Shown here one piece after another: positions 55,439 to 63,680 of a DNA stretch of 64,000 nt (positions within the stretch are counted from its first letter, which is position 1; each line of letters begins with the position of its first letter). This DNA comes from Dechloromonas sp. UBA6271 (lineage in GTDB: Bacteria; Pseudomonadota; Gammaproteobacteria; Burkholderiales; Rhodocyclaceae): the NCBI GenBank assembly GCA_002440665.1, contig DJUX01000045.1:1-64000 (forward strand), in the 5' to 3' direction. The translations under genes were made by a program, and so were the position numbers. The notes beneath the pieces were generated by a model that saw only the letters and a list, made by a program, of their open reading frames with translations, had not been told where the DNA came from and ran no database searches.

Positions 55439-57258
55439 CAGTCGGCGGTCGCCGGGCGGGCGGCGCGGGACTGCGGCAACAGTGGCACGAGCATCTGAGC
55501 TTCCAGCTCGGCCAGCGGCAGGAGCGGACTCATGTCCTCCAGTGGCATCGACAGCATCGAGCCATCCGGTTGCGGCAGCGCCGCGCATTTCGGGGCGAGG
55601 ATTTCGTTCGGCGTCAGCTGTACGTCGACGATCATTGCCTGCGGGCTGCCGGCCACTTCGTTGAGTACCGGCGCCAGATCGGCGGCGTCGGTGATGCGCT
55701 TGAAGGGCAGGCCGTAGGTGGCGGCGACCTGCTCGAGGTCGGGTAGTAGCAGTCCTGTTTCCGGGCCGGTGCCGACATGGCGCCCGGCAAAATAGTTGCG
55801 CTGGGTGTTGCGGATTGACGCATAGCCGCCGTTGTTCATGACGATCAGGCAGATCGGCAGGTTTTGGGCACGTAGCGTGGCTAATTCTTGAAGGTTGAGT
55901 TGCAGGCTGCCGTCGCTTTCGATGGCAACCATCGGCTTCTTTCCGTTGGCGAAACAGGCACCGATGGCGGCAGGCAGGCCATAGCCCATCGAGCCGAGCC
56001 CGGAGGTCAGGAATACGCGCTGGCCGGGCTTGTTTTGGAAGACCGTGTAGAACACTTCGACGGCTAGTCCGGAGCTGCCGGTGGCGATCAGCATGTCAGG
56101 AGGGAGAGCTGCGGACAGTGCCGAGACGAAATGGTAGTGGTTGATGGGGCCGCTGGCCGGGAAGGGCTGGCCGTCATTGACCGGGTAACGTGCCTTCCAG
56201 TCGGCAATGCGCGCGAGCCAGGCATCGCGTTCGGGCATCGATGGTGCGGGTGCCTTGTTCAGTGCAGCGAGGAAGTCGGCAGCATCGGCGGTGATGCCGA
56301 GCGCAATGTCCATGTCGAGTTTGTCGATTTCGTTACGGTCAACGTCAATGACCACCTTTTGTGCTGCGCGGGCGAAGCCGCGCGGGTTGTAGGCGGTGAT
56401 GATGTTATCGAGGCGGCAGCCGATGGAAATCAGCAGGTCGCAATTTTGCACGGCAAAATTGCCGGGGCGCAGTGCGACGACACCTGGACGACCGGCGCAC
56501 AGTGGGTGGTTTGCGGGAATGATGTCGAGGGCGTTCCAGGTGGTGGCTACGGGGATCTGAAGTCGCTCGGCGGCGGCGAGCAGGGCTCGCGCTCCGCCTG
56601 CGAGGCGGACTCCGTGGCCGGCCAGGATCAGCGGGCGCTCGGCGTTAGCCAGCAGGGCAAGTACATTGTCGGCAGCAGTCGTCAGGTCGGAATCTGGGAG
56701 CGCTTCCGGAGGGTTGAATTTGGGCAGTTTTTCAGGGTCGACCGCAGCAGCCTGTACATCAAGCGGTACGTCAAGCCAGACCGGGCCTGCACGACCGTTA
56801 CACATTTCGTATAGTGCGCGCTCCAAGTGGTAGCGAATCTGTTGCGGGTCGTCGATGGTTACGGCGTATTTTGTGATGTGGCGCACCATTGGCACGATGT
56901 CGACTTCCTGTACCCCGCTTTGGCGCAGCGGACGTCCGGCGAGCAGGTCTGGGCGTTTTACTTGCCCCGAGATGATCAGTAGTGGAATCGATTCGATCCA
57001 GGCGCCTGCCACCGGGGTGATCGCGTTGGTGCCACCAGGGCCGGTAGTGACCATGCACACGCCGAAAGTCTCGCGGACGCGACCATGCGCTTCGGCTGCA
57101 ATGCCGCAGGCTTGCTCATGGTGACAGGGCACCGGGTTAAGGCGCTTTTCGCAGACCAGGGCATCGTTAAGGAACATGGCGCCGCCCCCAGGCAGCAGAA
57201 AAACTTCGGTGGCGCCGGCCTCGGCCAGGCGCTGCATCAGGTAATCAGCTGCGCGCAT
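55438..57258 (-). CDS. Thiamine-diphosphate-dependent enzyme (acetolactate synthase-like)
   Basis: 606 residues with the three ThDP domains: N-terminal PYR domain (LLPGGGAMFLND, catalytic-type Glu in CHHEQACGIAAEA, TTGPGGTNAITPV), central domain (LILAGHGVRLAGG), and C-terminal PP domain (GSMGYGLPAAIG, ESDGSLQLNLQEL ... MNNGG). In this operon it is unlikely to make acetolactate for valine; YerE-type relatives add a two-carbon unit to CDP-4-keto-3,6-dideoxyglucose, which fits the RfbFGH neighbours. Sugar-branching is inference; the family is secure. Confidence 0.85.
   Translation of the reverse strand: MRAADYLMQRLAEAGATEVFLLPGGGAMFLNDALVCEKRLNPVPCHHEQACGIAAEAHGRVRETFGVCMVTTGPGGTNAITPVAGAWIESIPLLIISGQVKRPDLLAGRPLRQSGVQEVDIVPMVRHITKYAVTIDDPQQIRYHLERALYEMCNGRAGPVWLDVPLDVQAAAVDPEKLPKFNPPEALPDSDLTTAADNVLALLANAERPLILAGHGVRLAGGARALLAAAERLQIPVATTWNALDIIPANHPLCAGRPGVVALRPGNFAVQNCDLLISIGCRLDNIITAYNPRGFARAAQKVVIDVDRNEIDKLDMDIALGITADAADFLAALNKAPAPSMPERDAWLARIADWKARYPVNDGQPFPASGPINHYHFVSALSAALPPDMLIATGSSGLAVEVFYTVFQNKPGQRVFLTSGLGSMGYGLPAAIGACFANGKKPMVAIESDGSLQLNLQELATLRAQNLPICLIVMNNGGYASIRNTQRNYFAGRHVGTGPETGLLLPDLEQVAATYGLPFKRITDAADLAPVLNEVAGSPQAMIVDVQLTPNEILAPKCAALPQPDGSMLSMPLEDMSPLLPLAELEAQMLVPLLPQSRAARPATAD
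56737..56752 (+). repeat. Dispersed motif copy in the ThDP enzyme gene
   Basis: GTCGACCGCAGCA preceded by GGCAGTTTTTCAG, on the strand opposite to the gene. Confidence 0.5.
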
Positions 57259-57261
57259 CGT

Positions 57262-58749
57262 TTACAACCAGTGAGTGAGCAGGGTCTTGCGCCGGGTATT
57301 GGCGGTGATCGTAGCGTCGGTGTAGTACGAATCGTCCTTGTAGTGAGTCGAGGAAATTTCCTCGAAAACGACGCCGTCGCTACTGTGGAATTTGTGCCGG
57401 ACGCCTCGCTGTACGGTGATTACATCGCCCCGCACGGCTTCGATAGCGTCTCCATCAAGCCAGATGGTCATTTTGCCGTGCAGGATGACGAAGGTTTCTT
57501 CCTTTTGCTGGTGGTATTGCTCGGGATGCGTCTGGCCGGGCAGCATGGCGATGAGTTTTTTGCAGTATTCACGATTGACGACCGTCATCATGATCAGGCC
57601 GTACTCGGCGAAGCGTTGCATACCGTAGTGGTGGGAGATTTCCAGATCAGCTTTGCCGGGAACGACCACATTGCCGTCTTTCAGCAATTGGCGGACAGCG
57701 CTTACTGCTGCCAGCACCCAGTCGCGCTCATTGCTGATTTCTACTTCGCCAGCAAGTAGCGGTGCGCCGGCCTCGAGCGCCTGGCGGGCGACGAAGCGGT
57801 TGTATTTTGACCATTGGTTGGCGCTGATCTGTCCTGGCACTGGCGGGAAGGCGAAGCATACTGCATCTTCGGCAAGCATTTCTCCTGCTGCCACATTTCG
57901 GGTAAGGAAAACGGCGCGGCGCAGGCTTTCCAGGCTGTCGCTTTCGCTCTTTGATGCTGGCGGCCAGGCTTCGCTTCCGCACATGCTTTGGGCGAGCGCA
58001 GCGGCGCCCAGCCAAGCTCGGACTTGCTGAGGGGCGGCCGAATAGGCGTTGAGTTCAATTTTTTCTGTAGGCAGACCAACGTGTTTTTCGAATACCGTGG
58101 CGCCCTTGGCCAGCGCAAGCATCACCGGTTCGGTGCGTTCCGGTGCTTCGTGCGTCGAGAAACCGATTCGGACGCCTGGATAGCGGCGCAGCAAGGCATC
58201 AATGCGAGCGATGTGCAGGTTGGCGTCGGGCGTCGGATATTCGGCGACGCAGTGCATCAGGGTCAACGCCTTGTTGCGATGCAGGAAGAAGCTGGCGACG
58301 TTGTCTACTTCGTCGGGCGTTGCACCGGCTGTAGAGGCAACGATGGGTTTGTTGCTTTGGGCAATGCGTTCGAGCAGGGGCCAGTCGGTCAGTGAGCAAC
58401 TGGCGATCTTGATGATCTCTATGCCTTGGGCTTCAATCAGGTCGACTGATTTTTCGTCGAACGGCGTACACACAGTCTTGAAACCACATTCGCGCATGGC
58501 GTCAATGAGGGTCTGGAATTGCGCGTGTGATAGCCGGGTTTCCTCGAAACGCTTGACGTACTTTACGTCGTCGCGGCCTTTGAAGCTTGAATGAATGAAG
58601 GTGTCGAGGTCGCGATACTGAAGCTTGAAGGCGAAGTCAAAATCGAAACCTTGGCAGGCTTCGCGGATGGCGTGAATGATGGCAACACCGTGGGCAGTGT
58701 CGCCCATGTGATTGTTGGCCATTTCGAATATGAAGAGGGGCTTGCTCAT
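57262..58749 (-). CDS. NeuB/SpsE-type synthase with SAF-like and C-terminal cupin domains
   Basis: 495 residues. NeuB barrel (about 1-245; FIFEMANNHMGD, FAFKLQYRDL, VCTPFDEKSVDLIEAQGIEI, FEKHVGLPTEK), SAF-like region (about 280-350) and a C-terminal cupin (about 385-480; HPEQYHQQKEETFVILHG, HKFHSSDGV). NeuB enzymes condense PEP with an aldose to give a 2-keto-3-deoxy acid. The cupin resembles lyxose-isomerase or sugar-binding cupins. Start at ATG 58749; 10 bases downstream of rfbH. Confidence 0.88.
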   Translation of the reverse strand: MSKPLFIFEMANNHMGDTAHGVAIIHAIREACQGFDFDFAFKLQYRDLDTFIHSSFKGRDDVKYVKRFEETRLSHAQFQTLIDAMRECGFKTVCTPFDEKSVDLIEAQGIEIIKIASCSLTDWPLLERIAQSNKPIVASTAGATPDEVDNVASFFLHRNKALTLMHCVAEYPTPDANLHIARIDALLRRYPGVRIGFSTHEAPERTEPVMLALAKGATVFEKHVGLPTEKIELNAYSAAPQQVRAWLGAAALAQSMCGSEAWPPASKSESDSLESLRRAVFLTRNVAAGEMLAEDAVCFAFPPVPGQISANQWSKYNRFVARQALEAGAPLLAGEVEISNERDWVLAAVSAVRQLLKDGNVVVPGKADLEISHHYGMQRFAEYGLIMMTVVNREYCKKLIAMLPGQTHPEQYHQQKEETFVILHGKMTIWLDGDAIEAVRGDVITVQRGVRHKFHSSDGVVFEEISSTHYKDDSYYTDATITANTRRKTLLTHWL

Positions 58750-58759
58750 AGTCCGGATC

Positions 58760-60076
58760 TCAGAAACTCGGATTGCAGAAAGTGGCCAGACATTTGGCCA
58801 CATGGTCTAGTTCGTTGTCGCCTAAGCCGGGCCATACGCCAAGCCAGAACGTGTTGTTCATAATCACGTCAGCGTTGCCCAGCGTTCCGGCGATGCGGTA
58901 GTTGCGGCCAGCCATGTAGGGTTGGCGGGTCAGGTTGCCGGCGAACAGTAGTCGGGTGCCGATTTTGTGCTGGTCCAGGTAACGCAGGAGCGAGACGCGG
59001 TCGAATGGGGCGTCTTCGCGCAGCGTTACGGGAAAGCCGAACCAGGATGGGTCGCTTCCGGAGGTTGCTTCAGGCAGGATCAGGAAATCGGCCAGGTCTG
59101 AGAGTCGACCGCTGAGTTCTTTGAAGTTGCGCTTGCGCGCAACGACGAAGTCTTCGATTCGGTCAAGCTGGGCGAGCCCGATTGCCGCTTGCATGTCGGT
59201 GATCTTGAGGTTGTAGCCGAGATGCGAGTAAGTGTATTTGTGGTCGTAGCCGCCGGGCAGGTTGCCGAGTTGCCAGTCAAATCGCTTGCCGCAGGTGTTG
59301 TCGCAACCGGGGGCACACCAGCAGTCACGGCCCCAGTCGCGGAAGGATTCAACAATGCGCTTGAGCAGCGGGTCGTTGGTAAAGACAGCGCCGCCTTCGC
59401 CCATCGTGATGTGATGGGCCGGGTAGAAGGAGAGGGTGCCGAGGTGGCCGAAGGTGCCGACCTTTTTTCCAAGATAGGTTGAGCCAAGTGCGTCGCAGCA
59501 GTCTTCGATCAGCCACAGGCCGTGCCGGTCGGCGATGGTGCGGATTTCCTGGACGGCAAAGGGGTTGCCCAGGGTGTGGGCGATCATGATGGCGCGGGTT
59601 TTCGCCGAGATTGCGGCTTCGATGGTTTCGGGCAGCGGGTTGTAGGTTGGGATGTGCGAGTCGACGAAAACGGGTACGAGTCCGTTTTGCAATATCGGGT
59701 TGACCGTGGTCGGGAAGCCTGCGGCGGCGGTGATGACTTCATCGCCGGGCTTGAGCGCGCGTTCGCCGAGCAGGGGTGAGGTGAGCGCGCTGAGGGCCAG
59801 CAGGTTGGCGCTGGAGCCGGAGTTGCATGTGAGTACGTGGGCGATACCCAGGTAGCTGGCGAGTTTTTTCTCGAATGCGTCGTTGAAGCGCCCGGTCGTT
59901 AGCCACGCGTCCAGCGAGGCATCGACGAGATTGACGAGTTCTTCCGGGCCGAGCACCTTTCCGGAAGGCGGCACGGGGGTTTGGCCGGGAACGAAGGAGG
60001 TCGGCGCCAGTTTTTTTGCGGCATAGACGCGTACTTGCGCGAGCAGTGCGGCGCGCTCAGTGTCCGTGTTGGGCAT
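58760..60076 (-). CDS. rfbH: CDP-4-keto-6-deoxyglucose-3-dehydrase (E1)
   Basis: 438 residues, DegT/DnrJ/EryC1 fold. The PLP Lys position is His (FYPAHHITMGEGG) and CWCAPGCDNTCGK supplies the [2Fe-2S] Cys cluster, both diagnostic of E1. With PMP and an E3 reductase it removes the 3-hydroxyl to give CDP-3,6-dideoxy-4-ketoglucose. Overlaps rfbG by 20 bases. No E3 (ddhD-like) gene is in the window. Confidence 0.95.
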   Translation of the reverse strand: MPNTDTERAALLAQVRVYAAKKLAPTSFVPGQTPVPPSGKVLGPEELVNLVDASLDAWLTTGRFNDAFEKKLASYLGIAHVLTCNSGSSANLLALSALTSPLLGERALKPGDEVITAAAGFPTTVNPILQNGLVPVFVDSHIPTYNPLPETIEAAISAKTRAIMIAHTLGNPFAVQEIRTIADRHGLWLIEDCCDALGSTYLGKKVGTFGHLGTLSFYPAHHITMGEGGAVFTNDPLLKRIVESFRDWGRDCWCAPGCDNTCGKRFDWQLGNLPGGYDHKYTYSHLGYNLKITDMQAAIGLAQLDRIEDFVVARKRNFKELSGRLSDLADFLILPEATSGSDPSWFGFPVTLREDAPFDRVSLLRYLDQHKIGTRLLFAGNLTRQPYMAGRNYRIAGTLGNADVIMNNTFWLGVWPGLGDNELDHVAKCLATFCNPSF

Positions 60077-61133
60077 GGGTGTTGAATTGCTCTATTTGTT
60101 GAAGTGTGAAGGCGCGCATATCTGCTGCGGTCAACCAGGTTTTATGCCATGAAATGGTGGCGGAAAGCGCAGTGTCCAGCGTCCAGCGCGGTTGCCACCC
60201 CAACTGCTGTTTGGCACGCGAGGAATCCAGAAGGAGCATGCCGGCTTCGTGCGGGAAGTCACTGTTTTCCGCTTGCCATCGGGCGTCGTTCCCCCAGAGT
60301 GCAGCCAGATGGTTGGCGATGTCTCCGGCGGTTCGGCTGTCTGATTCGCCGGGACCAAAGTTCCAGGCGCCTGCCAGGGTCGAGGTGGCGGTAATGCGTT
60401 CGGCGAGAATGAGGTAGCCGGCCACGGGTTCGAGTACATGCTGCCAGGGACGAACAGCGTTCGGGCGACGAAGCTGCGCAGGCTGGCTGGCAGAGAAGGC
60501 GGCCAGCAGGTCGGGAATCAGTCGGCTGGCGGACCAGTCGCCACCGCCGAAGACGTTGCCCGCGCGTGCGCTGGCAACAGCGACGCCAGCTTGGGCGAGG
60601 AAAGAGTCGCGGTAGGCAGCGGTGACCAGTTCGGCACAGGCTTTGCTGCTGCTGTAGGGATCATGGCCGCCAAGTGGCTCGTTCTCGCGGTAGGGCCAGG
60701 GCCATTCCTTGTTGTCGTAGCATTTGTCGCTGGTGACGACGACGACCGCTTTTACGCTTGACGTATTCCGGACGGCTTCCAGGAGATTGGCCGTACCTTG
60801 GACGTTGGTGGCGTAGGTGCCGAGCGGGTCGCGGTAGCCTTCGCCGACGAGCGCCTGGGCAGCCAGGTGGAGGACGATTTGCGCCTGGCTCTCTGCAAGT
60901 GCCTGCGTCAGATGACTCGGGTCGCGTATGTCGCCGATGATCGAGTTCATGCCGGGGGCGACGTTGGCGACTTCAAAGAGATTGGGCTCGGTGCTGGGGG
61001 CGAGGGCATAGCCGGTAACGTCAGCGCCCATTTGCTGTAGCCAGAGTGAGAGCCAGCTTCCCTTGAAACCGGTGTGGCCGGTAAGAAAAACCCGCTTTCC
61101 TCGCCAGAATGAAGGATTTACCAGGTTTTCCAC
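60057..61133 (-). CDS. rfbG: CDP-glucose 4,6-dehydratase
   Basis: 358 residues, extended SDR. FLTGHTGFKGSWLSLWLQQ, VVVTSDKCYDNKEW with the Thr/Ser-Asp-Lys of dehydratases, HDPYSSSKACAEL with Tyr-xxx-Lys. Makes CDP-4-keto-6-deoxyglucose. Overlaps rfbF by 16 bases and rfbH by 20. Confidence 0.96.
   Translation of the reverse strand: MENLVNPSFWRGKRVFLTGHTGFKGSWLSLWLQQMGADVTGYALAPSTEPNLFEVANVAPGMNSIIGDIRDPSHLTQALAESQAQIVLHLAAQALVGEGYRDPLGTYATNVQGTANLLEAVRNTSSVKAVVVVTSDKCYDNKEWPWPYRENEPLGGHDPYSSSKACAELVTAAYRDSFLAQAGVAVASARAGNVFGGGDWSASRLIPDLLAAFSASQPAQLRRPNAVRPWQHVLEPVAGYLILAERITATSTLAGAWNFGPGESDSRTAGDIANHLAALWGNDARWQAENSDFPHEAGMLLLDSSRAKQQLGWQPRWTLDTALSATISWHKTWLTAADMRAFTLQQIEQFNTHAQHGH
60123..60135 (-). 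repeat. Dispersed motif copy in rfbG
   Basis: GTTGACCGCAGCA on the minus strand near the 3' end of rfbG. Confidence 0.5.
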
Positions 61134-61888
61134 GGGGCTTTACCTGCTTGCCAGAGTTCTTCCAGAAGATTTTTGTCGCGCAAGGTATCCATTGGCTGCC
61201 AGAAACCCTGGTGCCGCCAGACAGAAAGTTGTCGCTGGCTGGCCAGTGTTTCGAGAGGAGTCGATTCCCACGGCGTGTGATCCCCGTCAATGAGATCGAT
61301 TGCCTTGGGCGAGAGAACGAAAAACCCCGCGTTAATCATGCCGTCGCTGCCGTGCGGCTTTTCGTTGAAGCGGGTGACCATCGCGTTTTCGATTTCCAAT
61401 GTGCCGAATCGCCCGGGGGGTGTGGCTGCGGTGACGGTACCCAAGGTGCCTTGTTGGCGATGAAAGGCGATGGAGGCCGAAATGTCGATATCGCCAACGC
61501 CATCGCCGTAAGTGAAGCAGAAGTCTGTTTCTCCTGCGAGATAGTCGCGAACCCGCTTCAGGCGCCCGCCGGTTTGTGTGTTTTCACCCGTGTCAACGAG
61601 CGTGATGCGCCACGGTTCTGCGTGCCGCTGATGTACCTCCATCTGATTGTTGCTGAGGTCGAACGTGACGTCCGATGTGTGAAGGAAGTAGTTGGCAAAA
61701 TATTCTTTTATGACGTAACCACGGTATCCAAGGCAAATAATGAAGTCGTTGATTCCGTGAGAGGAATAGATTTTCAATATATGCCAGATGATCGGCTTGC
61801 CACCGACTTCGATCATGGGTTTGGGCTTGAGATGGGATTCTTCGCTAATTCGCGTGCCCAGGCCACCGGCGAGAATTACAGCTTTCAA
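61118..61888 (-). CDS. rfbF: Glucose-1-phosphate cytidylyltransferase
   Basis: 256 residues. KAVILAGGLGTRISEES (nucleotide-binding), KPMIEVGGKPIIWHILK and FCFTYGDGVGDIDI. Makes CDP-glucose, feeding RfbG and RfbH. TTG start giving the canonical first residues; no better start is nearby. First gene of the long minus-strand glycan locus; the weak GATAAT about 60 bases upstream may be its -10. Confidence 0.96.
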   Translation of the reverse strand: MKAVILAGGLGTRISEESHLKPKPMIEVGGKPIIWHILKIYSSHGINDFIICLGYRGYVIKEYFANYFLHTSDVTFDLSNNQMEVHQRHAEPWRITLVDTGENTQTGGRLKRVRDYLAGETDFCFTYGDGVGDIDISASIAFHRQQGTLGTVTAATPPGRFGTLEIENAMVTRFNEKPHGSDGMINAGFFVLSPKAIDLIDGDHTPWESTPLETLASQRQLSVWRHQGFWQPMDTLRDKNLLEELWQAGKAPWKTW

Positions 61889-61975
61889 TTGATTTCAGAA
61901 GAGGTTTTGTTATGGGGCGATTGTAACGGTTTCATTATCTTGCAAGTTTTGCTTGATACGGATTTATTGATTCAT

Positions 61976-62012
61976 GAGCCTGTTGCGGTCGACTCCGAAA
62001 AAGGGCCGCATT
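61976..62012 (-). repeat. Dispersed motif copy between the CYTH-CHAD gene and rfbF
   Basis: Intergenic extended form on the minus strand: GGCCCTTTTTCGGA followed by GTCGACCGCAACAGGC. It begins right after the CYTH-CHAD stop. Confidence 0.7.
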
Positions 62013-63485
62013 TCAGTTTCGCCAGGGCGAAGTCTGTTCCAGCCACCCATCCAGCGCTTCCGGCAATTCACTGACCAGCAGCCCATGCCGTCCGGCGATC
62101 CAGCCATGGACGGGGCCGGCGGGGCGGCCTTGGAGGACTTCGTCGAGCAGGCTCTGGGCGGTGACGTGGTCGTTGATCAGTCCGAGTTCGTCCTGCAGTC
62201 GGGTCAAGGCGGGCAGGTAGCGTTTGAGCGGCTTGGAAGGGAGTAGCGGGGCGAAGAACTCGACGGCATAACGCAGTTTTTTGAAGCTGATGCGCATGCG
62301 GTGGCGTTCGGTGGCGTCCAGTTCACGATGGCGTGCAGCTAGCCGGCGAGCCTGGCGGGCGCGCAGTTTCAGGCGCTGACGGGCAAAGTCTTCGAGATTC
62401 TGCGGTAGCGGGTCGTTGAGCGCGTAGATGGCGGCGGTGAATTCGACGATCAGGCGCGGGTATTCAGGTAGCGATACCAGGTGGGTGACGGCGTTCCGTG
62501 CCTGTCGCGCGCGCCGCGTCCCCTCACGTAGCAGGCGTAGTGCGTCGCGCTGTCGGGGAAAAGCGGCGAGGATGGGCGGCAGCGTTTCACTGACGAAGAC
62601 GTCCCAGTTGCGTGCATCGCCCAAGGCGCTGGCCAGCGTTTGCCAGGTCTGGCCATAAGCGGCGACGAAGTCGGCGGGCAGTACCGGCGCGAAAAGTTTG
62701 AGGGCGGAGCGCAGGCGACGCAGTGCGACGCGCGCCTGATGCACGTATTCTGGATTCTTGCTGGCGATCAGCCCGCGTTCGTTGCGCTGGTAGTGCTCCA
62801 GGCAGCCGAGGGCGATATTGCGAAAGGCCTGAATTGGCGTCAAATCTGGGCCGAGGGTCGCGGTCTTGGCGCGGAAAGGGGTGTCGGGAGTACCAGCGAA
62901 GACGGCGTAGCCGCGTTCGGCTTTGCTGGCGACGGCGGGGCGCAGGTCGAGGGTGTCCTGCAGTTGACGGGTCAGGCCGAAAATGTCCCCGATATGGCCG
63001 TCGATCAGTTCGAGTTCGATTTCGCAGATGGGCGTCTTGCGCCCGTTACTGGCGACGCTGCCGCGGTCGACAGCCATTTCGATTAAGGATTGGCCAAAAG
63101 GGACTTGCCAGATGGTGCGGTGGAAATCCGTGGTGAAGATGGGCTGCAGTTGCGGAGTCTTGTCTTCGAGGAAGGTGCGCAACGCCGGGTCGTCTACTTG
63201 GCTGAAATCGAAAATCCCGGGCTGGGCCGGCGTTTCCCATTCGTTACGCAACGCCAGTCCGCCACTCGCAGGTTCTGCGGATTTGACGGTGAGTAGCCAT
63301 TGCCAGCCTTTTTTTCGAAAGCGCATGGCGATCCGGCGCTCGTGGAGTTCCAGCGCCGGAGTGTCGTAGTAAGTGTTGAGGAGATGCAGCTTCTGTGCCC
63401 CGATGCCGACCAGTAGCGGATGCGACAGCAATTGCCGGGCCGCGGACGGGGTCAACTGGAGCTTTAGCTCGATTTCGGTTGCCAT
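62013..63485 (-). CDS. CYTH-CHAD domain protein
   Basis: 490 residues. N-terminal CYTH domain (about 1-200; EIELKLQL signature, ELELIDG) typical of triphosphate tunnel metalloenzymes, then a His-rich helical CHAD domain (about 220-490; VHQARVALRRLRSALKLF, HRMRISFKKLRYAVEFF) that binds inorganic polyphosphate. Likely an inorganic triphosphatase or polyphosphate-associated protein; this group is known for polyphosphate storage. Confidence 0.9.
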   Translation of the reverse strand: MATEIELKLQLTPSAARQLLSHPLLVGIGAQKLHLLNTYYDTPALELHERRIAMRFRKKGWQWLLTVKSAEPASGGLALRNEWETPAQPGIFDFSQVDDPALRTFLEDKTPQLQPIFTTDFHRTIWQVPFGQSLIEMAVDRGSVASNGRKTPICEIELELIDGHIGDIFGLTRQLQDTLDLRPAVASKAERGYAVFAGTPDTPFRAKTATLGPDLTPIQAFRNIALGCLEHYQRNERGLIASKNPEYVHQARVALRRLRSALKLFAPVLPADFVAAYGQTWQTLASALGDARNWDVFVSETLPPILAAFPRQRDALRLLREGTRRARQARNAVTHLVSLPEYPRLIVEFTAAIYALNDPLPQNLEDFARQRLKLRARQARRLAARHRELDATERHRMRISFKKLRYAVEFFAPLLPSKPLKRYLPALTRLQDELGLINDHVTAQSLLDEVLQGRPAGPVHGWIAGRHGLLVSELPEALDGWLEQTSPWRN

Positions 63486-63517
63486 GGATGGACTGCGGTA
63501 GCGAGATGTAAGCCGGG

Positions 63518-63523
63518 ATTATA
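63518..63523 (-). promoter_or_regulatory. -10 element of the CYTH-CHAD gene
   Basis: A perfect TATAAT read on the minus strand, 32 bases before the ATG at 63485. No convincing -35. Confidence 0.45.
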
Positions 63524-63626
63524 GGCGCTGAGTTCGGGGCGCGGCTGGATTCGCGAGGAACTGTTGGGTCTTCGTGATTTTTGAGGTGAATGAACTGAAG
63601 TAGGCGCAAGTGCGGAATATTGCACA

Positions 63627-63653
63627 TTGATGCCACGTTTCGCTCGCTATAAT
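63627..63653 (+). promoter_or_regulatory. Promoter of the TolC-family gene
   Basis: Perfect -10 TATAAT at 63648-63653, 27 bases before the ATG; TTGATG at 63627-63632 gives a short 15-base spacer. TTGCAC at 63620 is a better -35 sequence but 22 bases away. Confidence 0.5.
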
Positions 63654-63680
63654 CCGCCCAACTTTTCACTTGTGGCAAAC

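Noticed and set aside
61889..61975. Strong promoter for the rfbF operon
   Set aside because: Only a GATAAT-like -10 without a matching -35 was visible; recorded in the rfbF entry rather than as a feature.
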